16,256 nucleotides of DNA from Baffinella frigidus (GCA_026770585.1 MU646390.1:530624-546879); one strand, 5' to 3'; counted from the stretch's first letter, positions 1 to 6,368 are shown. The notes: a model not told the origin generated them from the sequence alone. Numbers and translations are program-made.

Positions 1-11
1 CTTCTTCAGTG

Positions 12-47
12 CTCTTTGCTTCATCTGGCCCTGGCTGAAGCAAAGAG
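12..47. repeat. Short inverted repeat (11-bp arms)
   Basis: CTCTTTGCTTC at 12-22 is matched exactly by GAAGCAAAGAG at 37-47, leaving a 14-base loop. It could be a small hairpin or the relic of a fold-back element. A run of about 12 G follows at 58-69. No gene is visible between here and the telomere-like tract. Confidence 0.6.
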
Positions 48-144
48 ATACGGAGGCGGGGGGGGGGGGTTGGCTCGACTACCATGAAAACCTCAGACGC
101 GCGCCTGCCTTGGTGTAAGGTTTAGAGGTTGGGGTTCGAGGTTC

Positions 145-355
145 AGCACTAAACCCTGCACCCTACACCCTACACCCTACACCCTACACCCTACACCCTA
201 CACTCTACACTCTACACCCTGCACCCTACACCCTACACCCTGCACCCTACACCCTACACCCCACACCCTGAACCCTGTCCAGTGCGCTTTGCGTGAGCAA
301 ACCCCAAACCCCAAACCCTAAACCCCAAACCCTAAACCCTGAACCCTCCCAATTG
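145..355. repeat. Interstitial telomere-like tract, C-rich on + strand, CCCTACA-dominated
   Basis: The stretch is mostly 7-base units. Units at about 155-285 are largely CCCTACA with some CCCTGCA, then CCCCAAA and CCCTAAA units at 298-350. The canonical plant-type unit would be CCCTAAA, so the first part is a homogenised variant block. About 15 non-repeat bases split the two parts (283-297). Frames open through it (for example 293-484) read as proline/asparagine-rich heptad products and are not credible genes. Confidence 0.9.
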
Positions 356-445
356 CCTGAGGGGCGCATAGAGCGCCTGTCCTGGCGTAAGCCGGCCTGG
401 TGGAAGCGAGGCGTGCCACTTGCCAAGTGGGAGGCTTCTCGCCAT

Positions 446-558
446 GATACGGGACCCTACGGTAGGCAACCCGTGGGGACATAGGGGGGGTCCTACGGAT
501 AAGCAACGGAAAGGTGGCCCGATTTGGGCCGAAAATCCCTTCGTAGCCATCTGTGTGG
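446..558 (+). mobile_element. Family A inverted-repeat element, 5'-truncated
   Basis: From ACCCTACGGTAGGCAACCCG to the right terminus CTGTGTGG this matches the full copies at 3469-3629 and 9330-9490. The inner GGCCCGATTTGGGCC palindrome and the right arm (GAAAATCCCTTCGTAGCC) are intact. The left terminus CCACACAGCGG and the following 40 bases are missing, replaced by unrelated sequence. It has no coding capacity and is best read as a non-autonomous (MITE-like) element. Confidence 0.8.
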
Positions 559-748
559 TATGATACGAGATACAAAAAGCTGGGGTGTTGGGCGGGACGG
601 GCAGAACCGGCGCGCCACATGCGGATTTCGTTGGGACTCGTCCGCTGTGGCTGCCACTTAGCAGCCACCGGGGGCTTCACGGATACAGTCCATCTAACCG
701 ATTTTTACTAGAATCTTATCCATCGCCCTGGAAACTAACCGGATTTTT

Positions 749-764
749 ACCTTGAATTCAAGGT
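749..764. repeat. Perfect 16-bp palindrome
   Basis: ACCTTGAATTCAAGGT reads the same on both strands, and flanking TTTT/GAAAA nearly extends it. It could be a protein-binding site or the centre of a decayed fold-back element; nothing nearby decides. Confidence 0.6.
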
Positions 765-800
765 GAAAATGTCCTCGGTCGCCGCCAAGTGGCTGGATTC

Positions 801-877
801 CGCGCTGTGACACCCTAAATTCCGCGATTTTATGGGTAAGCGCGCTGTAACACCCTGGATTTTGCGATTCTATGGGC
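801..877. repeat. 40-bp tandem duplication
   Basis: CGCGCTGTGACACCC at 801 and CGCGCTGTAACACCC at 841 start two adjacent units. Both continue into a similar sequence ending in ATGGG with scattered substitutions. This is a local, somewhat diverged duplication. Confidence 0.75.
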
Positions 878-949
878 ATCCAATAAAGTCCATCATCTGA
901 AGAGAGGGTTTAATCTCAAACAGAGCTTTCGAGAAAGGTTTTTTGTCAA

Positions 950-1057
950 CTACACAGCTTGATCATACGAGTAATAGTAGAGCGTCGCATCACCCCCCCC
1001 TCCCCCCGGCTGTGTAGCATTGCTACACAGCTTGATCATACGAGTAATAGTAGAGCG
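950..1057. repeat. Two identical 35-bp direct repeats with an intervening hairpin
   Basis: The 35 bases beginning CTACACAGCTTGATCATACG at 950-984 recur without change at 1023-1057, 73 bp apart. Between them is a C-rich run and an inverted repeat GCTGTGTAGC (1009-1018)/GCTACACAGC (1022-1031) overlapping the second copy. Identity over 35 bp points to a recent duplication. Confidence 0.85.
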
Positions 1058-1090
1058 TTTGTGAAGCAAAATTTGTTGGCAAGAAACCTG

Positions 1091-1316
1091 TTTCAGAAAG
1101 GCTTTTCTGAGGCGCGGCTGGGGCTCTCTCCCAAGCTCCCGAAACGGGTGCGTCTTGGAACACGGTTAAGTTAACTGGCCAAGTTGACGCAGGGGGTGGG
1201 TGAAGCAAGAGAAGGTTGCCATGTACTCTATGGGGCTTTTCAGAAAGGCTTTTCTGAGGCGCGGGAGGGGCGCAGGGGGTGGGTGAAGCAAGAGGAGGTT
1301 GCCATGTACTCTATGG
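1091..1316. repeat. Interlaced direct duplications
   Basis: A 27-29 bp motif containing CAGAAAGGCTTTTCTGAGGC occurs at 1091-1117 and 1236-1264. A 46-bp motif beginning CGCAGGGGGTGGGTGAAGCA occurs at 1188-1233 and 1271-1316 with one visible difference. The two duplications have different spacings (about 147 and 83 bp). A 101-codon frame at 1184-1489 crosses the repeats and runs into element C1, so I do not call it a gene. Confidence 0.8.
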
Positions 1317-1459
1317 AGGTGCACCCCCCCACCTTTTTTTGGAAGTCTGAAAACGGGGTGAGCGTAGAGGGGATTTGCTCCGCTTCAGGTTCCAGAAAGC
1401 CCCCCAGGGCTGGAAGGTTGCATAACGAACACCAGCGATCGCCAGCGACCCGAAGCTTA

Positions 1460-1594
1460 TCCGGGGAACCCTATTTTTCTTTAGTTTGATGGCAAGGAAA
1501 ATTACTACACAAATGCTTTAATGTTACTAATAAGAACGAATGGTGTAGTAATTTTCCTTGCCATCAAACTAAAGAAAAATATGTTTCCCCGGAT
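1460..1594 (+). mobile_element. Family C fold-back element, copy 1
   Basis: Two arms of about 50-55 bp form an inverted repeat: ATCCGGGGAA...TTTTTCTTTAGTTTGATGGC...AATTACTACAC on the left and its complement on the right, ending TTTCCCCGGAT. The centre is short and A/T-rich (GCTTTAATGTTACTAATAAG). A second copy with the centre in the opposite orientation lies at 15829-15960. Neither codes for protein. A non-autonomous transposon of unknown superfamily is the simplest reading. Confidence 0.88.
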
Positions 1595-1643
1595 AAAAGC
1601 GGCTCAAAACCGGGCCTCGAGCCGGAGTTTTTGGTCCATAGGA

Positions 1644-1668
1644 GCCTACGGTAGCAAATCCGTAGGGA
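1644..1668. repeat. Isolated fragment resembling the family A core
   Basis: CCTACGGTAGCAAATCCGTA followed by GGGAC resembles the A-element centre CCTACGGTAGGCAACCCGTA GGGAC, but the terminal repeats are absent. It is either an A relic or an independent use of the same core motif, which also appears in families E and F. Confidence 0.5.
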
Positions 1669-1752
1669 CCCGCCCCCGCACCAGCCGTGGGGCATTTTTT
1701 TGTTCTTTTCGTGTTGCCAACAGATGTCTAGGTTTGCCTCACTCGGGTTTGG

Positions 1753-1871
1753 CTGACTATTCTTAAGTTGACATGCTGGGTTGCCGGTACAAATTCGTCA
1801 ACTTTGGAGGGGGAAAGAGCCTGGTTTCACCAAATTGGTGAGACCAAATAGACTGAGACTGAGCTGGGATG
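1753..1871 (+). repeat. Dispersed repeat D, copy 1
   Basis: It shares with 6015-6184 and 6557-6738 the order GACTATTCT..AGTTGACATGC, then GGTGCAAATCCGTCA-like sequence (here GGTACAAATTCGTCA), ACTTTGGAG, AAATTGGTGAG and AAATAGACTGAGAC. It has no clear terminal inverted repeat. The box GGTGCAAATCCG is loosely like a pol III B box, but no convincing A box is seen, so a SINE origin is unproven. Confidence 0.75.
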
Positions 1872-1876
1872 TTTTA

Positions 1877-1962
1877 CCTTAAGTCAACAAAGCTGATCCT
1901 CGGCAGCAATTTGCCATTTCGTTTAGATGGACCTGCTCTGGGAGCAGGCATTTGACTTAAGG
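1877..1962. repeat. 86-bp region bounded by 11-bp inverted repeats
   Basis: CCTTAAGTCAA at 1877-1887 is mirrored by TTGACTTAAGG ending at 1962. It follows directly after D1. A small hairpin GCTCTGGGAGC lies inside. It could be a very short fold-back element. Confidence 0.55.
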
Positions 1963-2048
1963 CTTTGGTTTACAGGGGGAGTTGACTTAGGTGAAATGTG
2001 CTGGCTCAGAGTGGACTGAGGCAGAGCTAGGATGTGAAACCCGCTCTA

Positions 2049-2209
2049 CCACACAGCGGGCTACGAAGGGATTTTCGGGCGCTGAGAGCCCGAGTTTCCG
2101 TTGCCTTATCCGTAGGAACCCCCCATATGTCCCTATGGGTTGCCTACCGTAGGGTCCTAGGTCGTATCGCTTAAGGACTATTCGAAATCCCTTCGAAGTC
2201 CGCTCTATG
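2049..2209 (-). mobile_element. Family A inverted-repeat element, reverse orientation
   Basis: CCACACAGCGGGCTACGAAG at the left and CTTCGAAGTCCGCT at the right form the terminal repeats; the last bases (CTATG in place of GTGTGG) have decayed. The inner order is the reverse of the other copies: the GGTTGCCTACCGTAGGGTCC segment lies on the right. Length is 161 bp, equal to the full copies at 3469 and 9330. Confidence 0.88.
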
Positions 2210-2316
2210 CAGGTGACGTTGGGTTCGCAGCTATGCGGGAGCGAGGAAATACAAGCGTTTTCATAAGTTTACAAGTTGACTTTTGATCCGCGAACAGGTT
2301 GCGTTTGGATCAGAAT

Positions 2317-2473
2317 GGATCTCATGTAGAAACACTTTTAATTTATAATTTATAACCTTGGATCCAATCAAAATTACTACACGTTTGCTTTAATATTACT
2401 AATAAAGACCGTTCTGTGTAGTAAATTTCATTGAACCGAGTTTATGAATTAAAAGTGTCTCCATATGAGATCC
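2317..2473 (+). mobile_element. Family C core carried by different arms
   Basis: The centre, ATTACTACAC-GTTTGCTTTAATATTACTAA-...-GTGTAGTAA (2383-2425), closely matches the centre of the C elements. The outer arms are unrelated to those of C: GGATCTCATGTAGAAACACT (2317 onward) and AGTGTCTCCATATGAGATCC (ending 2473). Total length is 157 bp. Either one element is nested in another, or arms have been exchanged around a conserved core. Confidence 0.75.
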
Positions 2474-2509
2474 GCGACAAGACTGCTGAAATCTCCGCAA
2501 AAATATTGG

Positions 2510-2581
2510 TTAATTGCGTTTGACGCAACGAGATTAATTGCTTTTGACGCAACGAGATTAATTGCGTTTGACGCAACGAAA
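2510..2581. repeat. 24-bp minisatellite, three units
   Basis: Units TTAATTGCGTTTGACGCAAC+GAGA lie at 2510-2533, 2534-2557 and 2558-2581, with one substitution in the middle unit and one at the end. TGCGTTTGACGCA within each unit is itself a near-palindrome. A minus-strand open frame across this (2442-2753) shows an eight-residue repeat only because 24 is a multiple of three. Confidence 0.92.
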
Positions 2582-2587
2582 TTGACT

Positions 2588-2638
2588 GCATAAATGCTAT
2601 CCTACTACTAGTATGATTTTTTTGTGTAGTAATTTTTG
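2588..2638. repeat. Relic of the family C core
   Basis: CATAAATGCT...ACTACTAGTATGATTTTTTT then GTGTAGTAATTTTT follows the order of the C core, with the right half well preserved and the left half decayed. No outer arms are visible. Confidence 0.5.
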
Positions 2639-2681
2639 TTACCCCGCAGCAATTAATCAACACTTTTACAGAGATTAGCTG

Positions 2682-3031
2682 GGGGGGGACGGGAGGGCCG
2701 CACAAATAATGCATTAATGGTAAAAGTCGATAACTCTGTACCAGAACCATCAACTTTTACCATTTTTATCGATGTAGGTTACGCTGGGGTCGGACATGAT
2801 CCGGGACGAGACTGCTAAGGGGGGCGGGAAGACCGCACAAATGTTGCATTAATGGTAAAAGTCGATAATTTGTGCCAGAACCGTCGACGTTGACGGCTTT
2901 GGTACAAAATTGTCAAACGAAATAATAATAAAATATTACCTATGCGGCCAACTTCTCTGCACATCGCCCTAAGCAGGTTACGTTGGGGTCGGACTGGATC
3001 AGGGACGAGACTGCGGGGGGGGGCGGGAAGC
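2682..3031. repeat. Locally duplicated block with two interleaved direct repeats
   Basis: CCGCACAAATAATGCATTAA at about 2698 recurs as CCGCACAAATGTTGCATTAA at about 2834, including the following GGTAAAAGTCGATAA. GTAGGTTACGCTGGGGTCGG at 2776 recurs at about 2975 as CAGGTTACGTTGGGGTCGG, followed in both by the ACGAGACTGC and GGGCGGGAAG segments. An inverted repeat GGTAAAAGT/ACTTTTACC lies at about 2718-2762. No gene is apparent. Confidence 0.75.
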
Positions 3032-3105
3032 TGCGCCCGATGCAGGTTTTTACCTCTCCACGAACCAAGGCCGTTTGACTAAATCGGACTCCACGACCAA
3101 CGCCT

Positions 3106-3220
3106 GTTGACTAAAATAGACAGGATTTGTTGTCTCAACCGCACAGGATTTGTTGACTGAATCGCACAGGGTTTTGTTGACTAAACCGCACAGTATTTTT
3201 TGACAAAACCACACAGGGTT
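3106..3220. repeat. About 23-bp minisatellite, five degenerate units
   Basis: Units of the form GTTGACTAAACCGCACAGG+GTTT repeat with base changes and one-base length changes. A more distant unit may precede at 3073. The array stops at TTTGTACC, the motif seen next to GTTGAC in several elements elsewhere in the window. Confidence 0.85.
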
Positions 3221-3260
3221 TGTACCTGGACGAGTAAACCGGGGAGGAGTGGCACCCGAC

Positions 3261-3446
3261 TACAGTCCACCTACCCTAACACAGGCTACCGTAACACATA
3301 CTTACCCTCCGCACATACTCCTTCGGCCGGCCCCCGATTTCCTCCTGCAAGGAAGTGAAGGGTGGACACCATAACGCATACCCACCCTCCACACATACTC
3401 AACCAGTCCGGCCCCGACGGGTATGTGTTAGGGTAGGTCCACTGTA
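3261..3446. mobile_element. TA-bounded inverted-repeat element Q
   Basis: TACAGTCCACCTACCCTAAC at the left is mirrored by GTTAGGGTAGGTCCACTGTA at the right, with one or two mismatches over 22 bases, and both ends finish in TA. Inside, a direct pair carries AACACATACTTACCCTCC (3293) and AACGCATACCCACCCTCC (3372). The 186-bp length, TA ends and absence of a frame fit a non-autonomous TA-targeting transposon. Only one copy is seen here. Confidence 0.72.
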
Positions 3447-3468
3447 CCCCCCAGTTCGTCGAACCTCT

Positions 3469-3629
3469 CCACACAGCGGACTTCGGAGGGAATTCGAATA
3501 ACCCTTAAGCGATAAGACCTACGACCCTACGGTAGGCAACCCGTAGGGCCTTAGGGGGGTTTCTACGGATAACGTAACGGAAAGGTGGCCCGATTTGGGC
3601 CGAAAATCCCTTCGTGGCCCGCTGTGTGG
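3469..3629 (+). mobile_element. Family A inverted-repeat element, full length
   Basis: Both ends are present: CCACACAGCGGACTTCGGAG and GAAAATCCCTTCGTGGCCC.. GCTGTGTGG. The inner order is AACCCTTAAGCGATAAGACC, CCTACGGTAGGCAACCCGTA, GGGGGG, CTACGGATAA, GGCCCGATTTGGGCC. Length is 161 bp. A target-site duplication is not obvious. It serves with the copy at 9330 as the reference for the family. Confidence 0.92.
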
Positions 3630-3649
3630 ACCTGGCACTGTCACGTTAA

Positions 3650-3673
3650 TAAGCCAACGGCCTGAAAATGGGG
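3650..3673 (+). repeat. Solo terminus of family E
   Basis: TAAGCCAACGGCCTGAAAAT+GGGG matches the E terminus TAGGCTAACGGCCTGAAAAT+GGGG (6369, 7046) in all but two positions. The next bases do not continue into E. It lies 20 bp after the A element. Confidence 0.65.
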
Positions 3674-3747
3674 GCTCGTCTGAATGCTTGATGTTGCACA
3701 CGAAAGTGTGACATTAAAACGTTACATGTTAGCGACGCTGCCTACAG

Positions 3748-3772
3748 CCACACAGCGGGCTACGACGGGATG
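3748..3772 (+). repeat. Solo terminus of family A
   Basis: CCACACAGCGGGCTACGACG GGAT matches the A left end with one change, then passes straight into the fold-back region R. It is probably an A element cut by a later insertion or deletion. Confidence 0.65.
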
Positions 3773-4156
3773 TCCACTTATGGATAAGTGGTGATGCGGG
3801 TCGATAAGTGGTGGTGAAGGTAAATAAGCGGTGGTGAGGGTCGATATTGTACTTTTCGGGTCAGCACGGATTTTCTCGAGGTCGGGTCGGGGAATCGGGA
3901 AATGAAAATCTCGAAAATCGATGCGTCCATCTAAAGTTTTATGCTGTCTTATGCATTGATATGATGACAAGATGCACCCCCCACCCATAATATGTACAAA
4001 TACTAGAGCCCTTTTTCGATATTTTCGATTTTTCCCGACTTCCCGACCCCGACCCAAAATCCGCGCTGACCCAAAAAGTACAATAAGTGGTGGCGTCCAC
4101 TCAGATAAGTGGCGGTGTCCACTTATGGCGATGTCCACTTAGCAGTGTCCACTTAC
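3771..4156. mobile_element. Fold-back region R with subterminal AAGTGG repeats
   Basis: Arms TTGTACTTTT...CACGGATTTT (3847-3874) and AAAATCCGCG...AAAGTACAA (4056-4083) pair at about 26 of 28 positions; a weaker inner pair (GGTCGGGTCGGGG and CCCCGACC) lies just inside. Outside the arms are repeated AAGTGGTG and GTCCACTTA motifs, several per side, mostly as TCCACTTA/TAAGTGGA. Multiple subterminal repeats are typical of transposase-binding ends. A minus-strand 138-codon frame at 3722-4138 is produced by the palindrome and has no recognisable domain. Confidence 0.7.
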
Positions 4157-4159
4157 GGC

Positions 4160-4210
4160 ATGCCCTGGCAGGACCTCCACGAGATCATCGCAGCGGGCCT
4201 CCTCGACCAG
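4160..4210 (+). pseudogene. Exon-like coding fragment MPWQDLHEIIAAGLLDQ
   Basis: Seventeen codons from ATG 4160 read MPWQDLHEIIAAGLLDQ, with third positions almost all G or C and a pattern that could form an amphipathic helix. The fragment ends CAG followed by GT (4211), a donor-like junction, then telomere-like DNA. Shortened copies of its 3' part recur at 4533 and 4754. No family is recognised. It may be an exon, an exon relic carried by segmental duplication, or chance. I infer a coding origin only weakly. Confidence 0.35.
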
Positions 4211-4786
4211 GTCTCGCCAAACCCTAAACCCTAAACCCTTAACCCTAAACCTTAGACCCTAAACCCTAAACCCTAAAACTTAGACCCTGAACCATAAACC
4301 CTAAACCCTAAACCTTAAACCCTAAACCTTAAACCCTAAACCCTAAACCCTACACCCTACACCTTAAACCCTAAACCCTCGACTCCAACCCCTAAACCCT
4401 AATCCCTAATCCCTAATCCCTAATCCTTTATCTCTAAACCATACACCCTAAACCCTACACCCTAAACCCTAAACCCTAAACCCTAAACCCTAAACCCCAC
4501 ACTCCCCTAAACCCTCTAGCCCTCTAAACAAACATCGCAGCGGGCCGCCTCGACCAGGTCGCGCCAAACCCTAAACCCTAAACCCTAAACCCTAAACCCG
4601 AAACTCTAAACCCTAAACCCTAAACCCTAAACCCGAAACCCTCAACTCCAACCCCTAAACCCTAATCCCTAATCCCTAAACCCTAAACCCTAAACCCTAA
4701 ACCCTAAACCCTTAACCCTACAATCCCCTAAACCCTCTAGCCCTCTGAACGAACATCGCAGCGGGCCGCCTCGACCTGGTCGCGCC
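4186..4786. repeat. Higher-order repeat: 25-33 bp tag plus telomere-like tract
   Basis: The tag CATCGCAGCGGGCCGCCTCG ACCAGGTCGCGCC starts at 4186 (two or three changes), 4533 and 4754 (one change). Each is followed by CCCTAAA-type units; the first two intervals close with CCCTCTAGCCCTCT just before the next tag. Intervals are 347 and 221 bp. The tag is the 3' part of the exon-like fragment at 4160-4210. Amplification with the telomere-like tract as spacer is the likely history. Confidence 0.85.
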
Positions 4787-4990
4787 AACCCTACATTCTA
4801 GAAACTGAACCCTGCACCCTCAACCCTAACCCGTGAACCCTAACCCCTGAACCCTAAACTCTGAACCCTGCACCCTGCACCTTGCACCCTTAACCCTACA
4901 CCCTACACCCTAAACTCTGAACCCTGAATCCTGAATCCTGAACCCTGCATCCTAGACCCTGAAGCCTCAACCCTCAACCCCATACCCGAA
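4218..4990. repeat. Interstitial telomere-like tract, C-rich on + strand
   Basis: Dominant unit CCCTAAA in long nearly perfect stretches (4218-4380, 4442-4495, 4564-4640, 4678-4715), with CCCTAAT and CCCTTAA variants. It becomes degenerate after 4790 (CCCTGAA, CCCTGCA, CCCTACA). The tags of the higher-order repeat interrupt it at 4533 and 4754. The plant-type heptamer is the best clue to the kind of genome. Confidence 0.95.
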
Positions 4991-5145
4991 ACCCTGGTCG
5001 CCGTGCATGTTTGACCAACACCCCTGATTGTATCCAACACACAGTGTGCTTCGAAGGACATTTCAACCAGAAATCTGTTCGAAATGTCGGTTAATAAGAT
5101 GTCTTTGTACCGAGTAATTTTTAATTAGTACCACGAACATAAATG
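4991..5145. other. Spacer with a small inverted repeat
   Basis: No gene is seen. GACATTTC (5057-5064) and GAAATGTC (5081-5088) are inverted, and ACAGTGTGCTTCGAAGGACA at 5041 distantly resembles the family A end. It leads into the GTGTCCAACAC-rich duplicated block. Confidence 0.4.
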
Positions 5146-5246
5146 GACTGTGCCCAACACACTCCCGAGACACCACACGGAGTGTGTCCACCACTGTGTT
5201 TAACCCCTCTGACTGTCTCCAACACACCGGTCGTGTCCGCTCGAAA

Positions 5247-5305
5247 CAGAAAGTGGAATGAATCGCGGCCGAACAGCAGCACAACTTCCTCGACAAGTCT
5301 GACCT
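5247..5305 (+). pseudogene. Exon-like fragment, copy a (broken)
   Basis: In the frame of copy b this reads QKVE, then a TGA stop where copy b has TGG, then IAAEQQHNFLDKSDL. The homology is clear but the frame is interrupted, and the 3' part after GAC is lost. It is a decayed duplicate of the fragment at 5441. Confidence 0.45.
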
Positions 5306-5440
5306 GTGTCTAACCCTCCCCCCTACTGTGTCTAACCCCCATCTGTGCCCAACACACGCCCGAGTGTGCCCAGCACCACCCCGAGTGTGTACAACACTGT
5401 GTCCAACCCCTCTGACTGTGTCCAAAACGCTTGTCACGTC

Positions 5441-5506
5441 CAGAAAGTGGAATGGAGCGCGGCCGAGCAGCAGTACAACTTCCTCGACAAGTCAGACCGC
5501 GTCACG
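5441..5506 (+). pseudogene. Exon-like fragment, copy b
   Basis: Twenty-two open codons include WSAAEQQYNFLDKSDRVT, with strongly GC-ending codons unlike the surrounding telomere-like DNA. It is preceded by a pyrimidine-leaning stretch ending CAG (acceptor-like) and followed by GTCACGTAAACCC, where GTAA could be a donor opening straight into telomere-like repeats. If not spliced, TAA at 5507 ends the frame. No family is recognised. It may be an internal exon or a relic. Confidence 0.42.
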
Positions 5507-5930
5507 TAAACCCTAAACCCCAAACCCCAACCCCTAAATTATAAACCATAAACCCCAAACCCCAAACCCCAAACCCCAAACCCCAAACCCTAAACCCTAC
5601 GAATTGCTGGATAAGTCCGACCGCGTCACGTACGTGCCCTTCGGAACCCTAAACCCTCAACCCCAAACCCTACAACCTAAACCCTAAACCCTAAACCCTA
5701 AACCCTAAACCCCAACCCTAAACCTGAACCCCTCAACCCTACACTCTACACCCTACACCCTAAACCCTGAACCCGAAGCCCTGAACCATAAACCCCAAAC
5801 CTCAAGCCCCAAACCCCAAACCCCAAAATCCAAACCCCCAACCCCCAACCCCCAATCCCAAGCCCCAAACCCCAACCCCCAACCCCCAACCCCCAAACCC
5901 CAAACCCCAAACCCTAAACCCTAACACCAG
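5507..5930. repeat. Interstitial telomere-like tract, C-rich, grading to CCCCCAA
   Basis: Units are CCCTAAA and CCCCAAA at 5507-5597 and, after exon-like copy c, again from 5647. They grade into CCCCAAC and CCCCCAA units at 5820-5900, and back to CCCCAAA and CCCTAAA by 5925. The graded change suggests local homogenisation of variants. The complement is G-rich enough for G-quadruplex formation. Confidence 0.93.
5598..5645 (+). pseudogene. Exon-like fragment, copy c, extended
   Basis: Codons read YELLDKSDRVTYVPFG. Compared with copy b (YNFLDKSDRVT), Leu, Asp and Ser codons differ only at synonymous third positions (CTC/CTG, GAC/GAT, TCA/TCC) while DKSDRVT is kept, which favours past protein-level selection. 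Telomere-like DNA abuts both sides. It carries four or five more residues than copy b before returning to CCCTAAA repeats. Confidence 0.45.
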
Positions 5931-5932
5931 GT

Positions 5933-5999
5933 ACGGGCCTCTCCGTGACGCGACACGCCACGCGGCCCCGTGTCTCAACGACGCCCTTTTCGGTCACCA
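5933..5999 (+). repeat. Partial copy of the 3' part of repeat D
   Basis: ACGGGCCTCTCCGTGACGCG then CCCGTGTCTCAACGACGCCC and TTTTCGGTCA match 6130-6182 and 6677-6735. Only the 3' part of D is present and it begins at the end of the telomere-like tract, followed directly by the fuller copy at 6015. Confidence 0.7.
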
Positions 6000-6014
6000 C
6001 CGCACTCTCCTTAA

Positions 6015-6184
6015 CAGACAGTTCTCAAGTTGACACGCCGGGTGTGCGGTGCAAATCCGTCAACTTTGGAGCAGAAAAGACCCCGGGCGCGCCAAACTGG
6101 TGAGCCTGAATAGACTGAGACCGGGTGACATACGCGCCTCTTTGAGACGCCCCGTGCCTCAACGACGCCCTTTTCGGTCACCCG
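6015..6184 (+). repeat. Dispersed repeat D, copy 2
   Basis: It contains CAAGTTGACACGCCGGGTGT, GGTGCAAATCCGTCAACTTT, GGCGCGCCAAACTGGTGAGC, AATAGACTGAGACCGGGTGA and the 3' part with CCTCAACGACGCCCTTTTCG. It is closest to the copy at 6557. A plus frame of 111 codons (6049-6384) runs from D into the telomere-like tract and is not a gene. Confidence 0.85.
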
Positions 6185-6200
6185 GCACACCTGGAAGACA

Positions 6201-6312
6201 GGGTTTAGGGTTTAGGGCGCGGGGTTTGGGGTTTGGGGGTTGGGGGTTGGGGGTTGGGGTTTGGGGCTCGGGATTGGGGGTTGGGGGTTGGGGGTTTGGT
6301 TTAGGGCGCGGG
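6201..6312. repeat. Interstitial telomere-like tract in inverted polarity (G-rich on + strand)
   Basis: GGGTTTAGGGTTTAGGG grades into GGGTTTG and GGGGGTT units. TTTAGGGCGCGGGG occurs near both ends (6209 and 6300), so part of the tract was duplicated. Its polarity is opposite to that of 5507-5930, 270 bp upstream, with D repeats in between. A minus-strand 223-codon frame at 6212-6883 reads this tract, E1 and D3 and is rejected as a gene. Confidence 0.92.
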
Positions 6313-6368
6313 GTCCATCAGCCCTACGGCCCCCCAAGTCCATCCCGCCCCCCCGCCCCCCAACTTCA

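Larger units (their letters stand above)
559..948. other. Gene-free spacer with small repeats
   Basis: No gene is supported here. Visible structures are a hairpin at 647-668 (GTGGCTGC/GCAGCCAC), a 16-bp palindrome at 749-764 and a 40-bp tandem pair at 801-877. Short open frames on the minus strand cross these and the neighbouring A element without recognisable protein features. Confidence 0.6.
5146..5533. repeat. 194-bp tandem duplication carrying an exon-like fragment
   Basis: Unit 1 (about 5146-5339) and unit 2 (about 5340-5533) share CTGTGCCCAACACAC, CCGAG, AACCCCTCTGACTGT and then the coding-like fragment. The coding-like parts start at 5247 and 5441. Both units also hold short repeats of GTGTCCAACAC type. 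The non-coding part has diverged more than the coding-like part. A minus-strand frame at 5063-5437 reads these short repeats and is not credible. Confidence 0.8.

Noticed and set aside
1184-1489. A 101-codon plus-strand frame
   Set aside because: It crosses two local duplications that are read in different frames and ends in element C1, so it is not a conserved coding unit.
3106-3220. CRISPR-like array
   Set aside because: Units are head-to-tail with no unique spacers of constant length and no cas genes; it is a minisatellite in a eukaryote-like region.
3722-4138. A 138-codon minus-strand frame
   Set aside because: It is created by the fold-back region R and its AAGTGG repeats; no recognisable protein features.
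6040-6070. tRNA or SINE promoter boxes in repeat D
   Set aside because: GGTGCAAATCCG is only loosely like a B box, no A box is found at the right distance, and no cloverleaf can be drawn.
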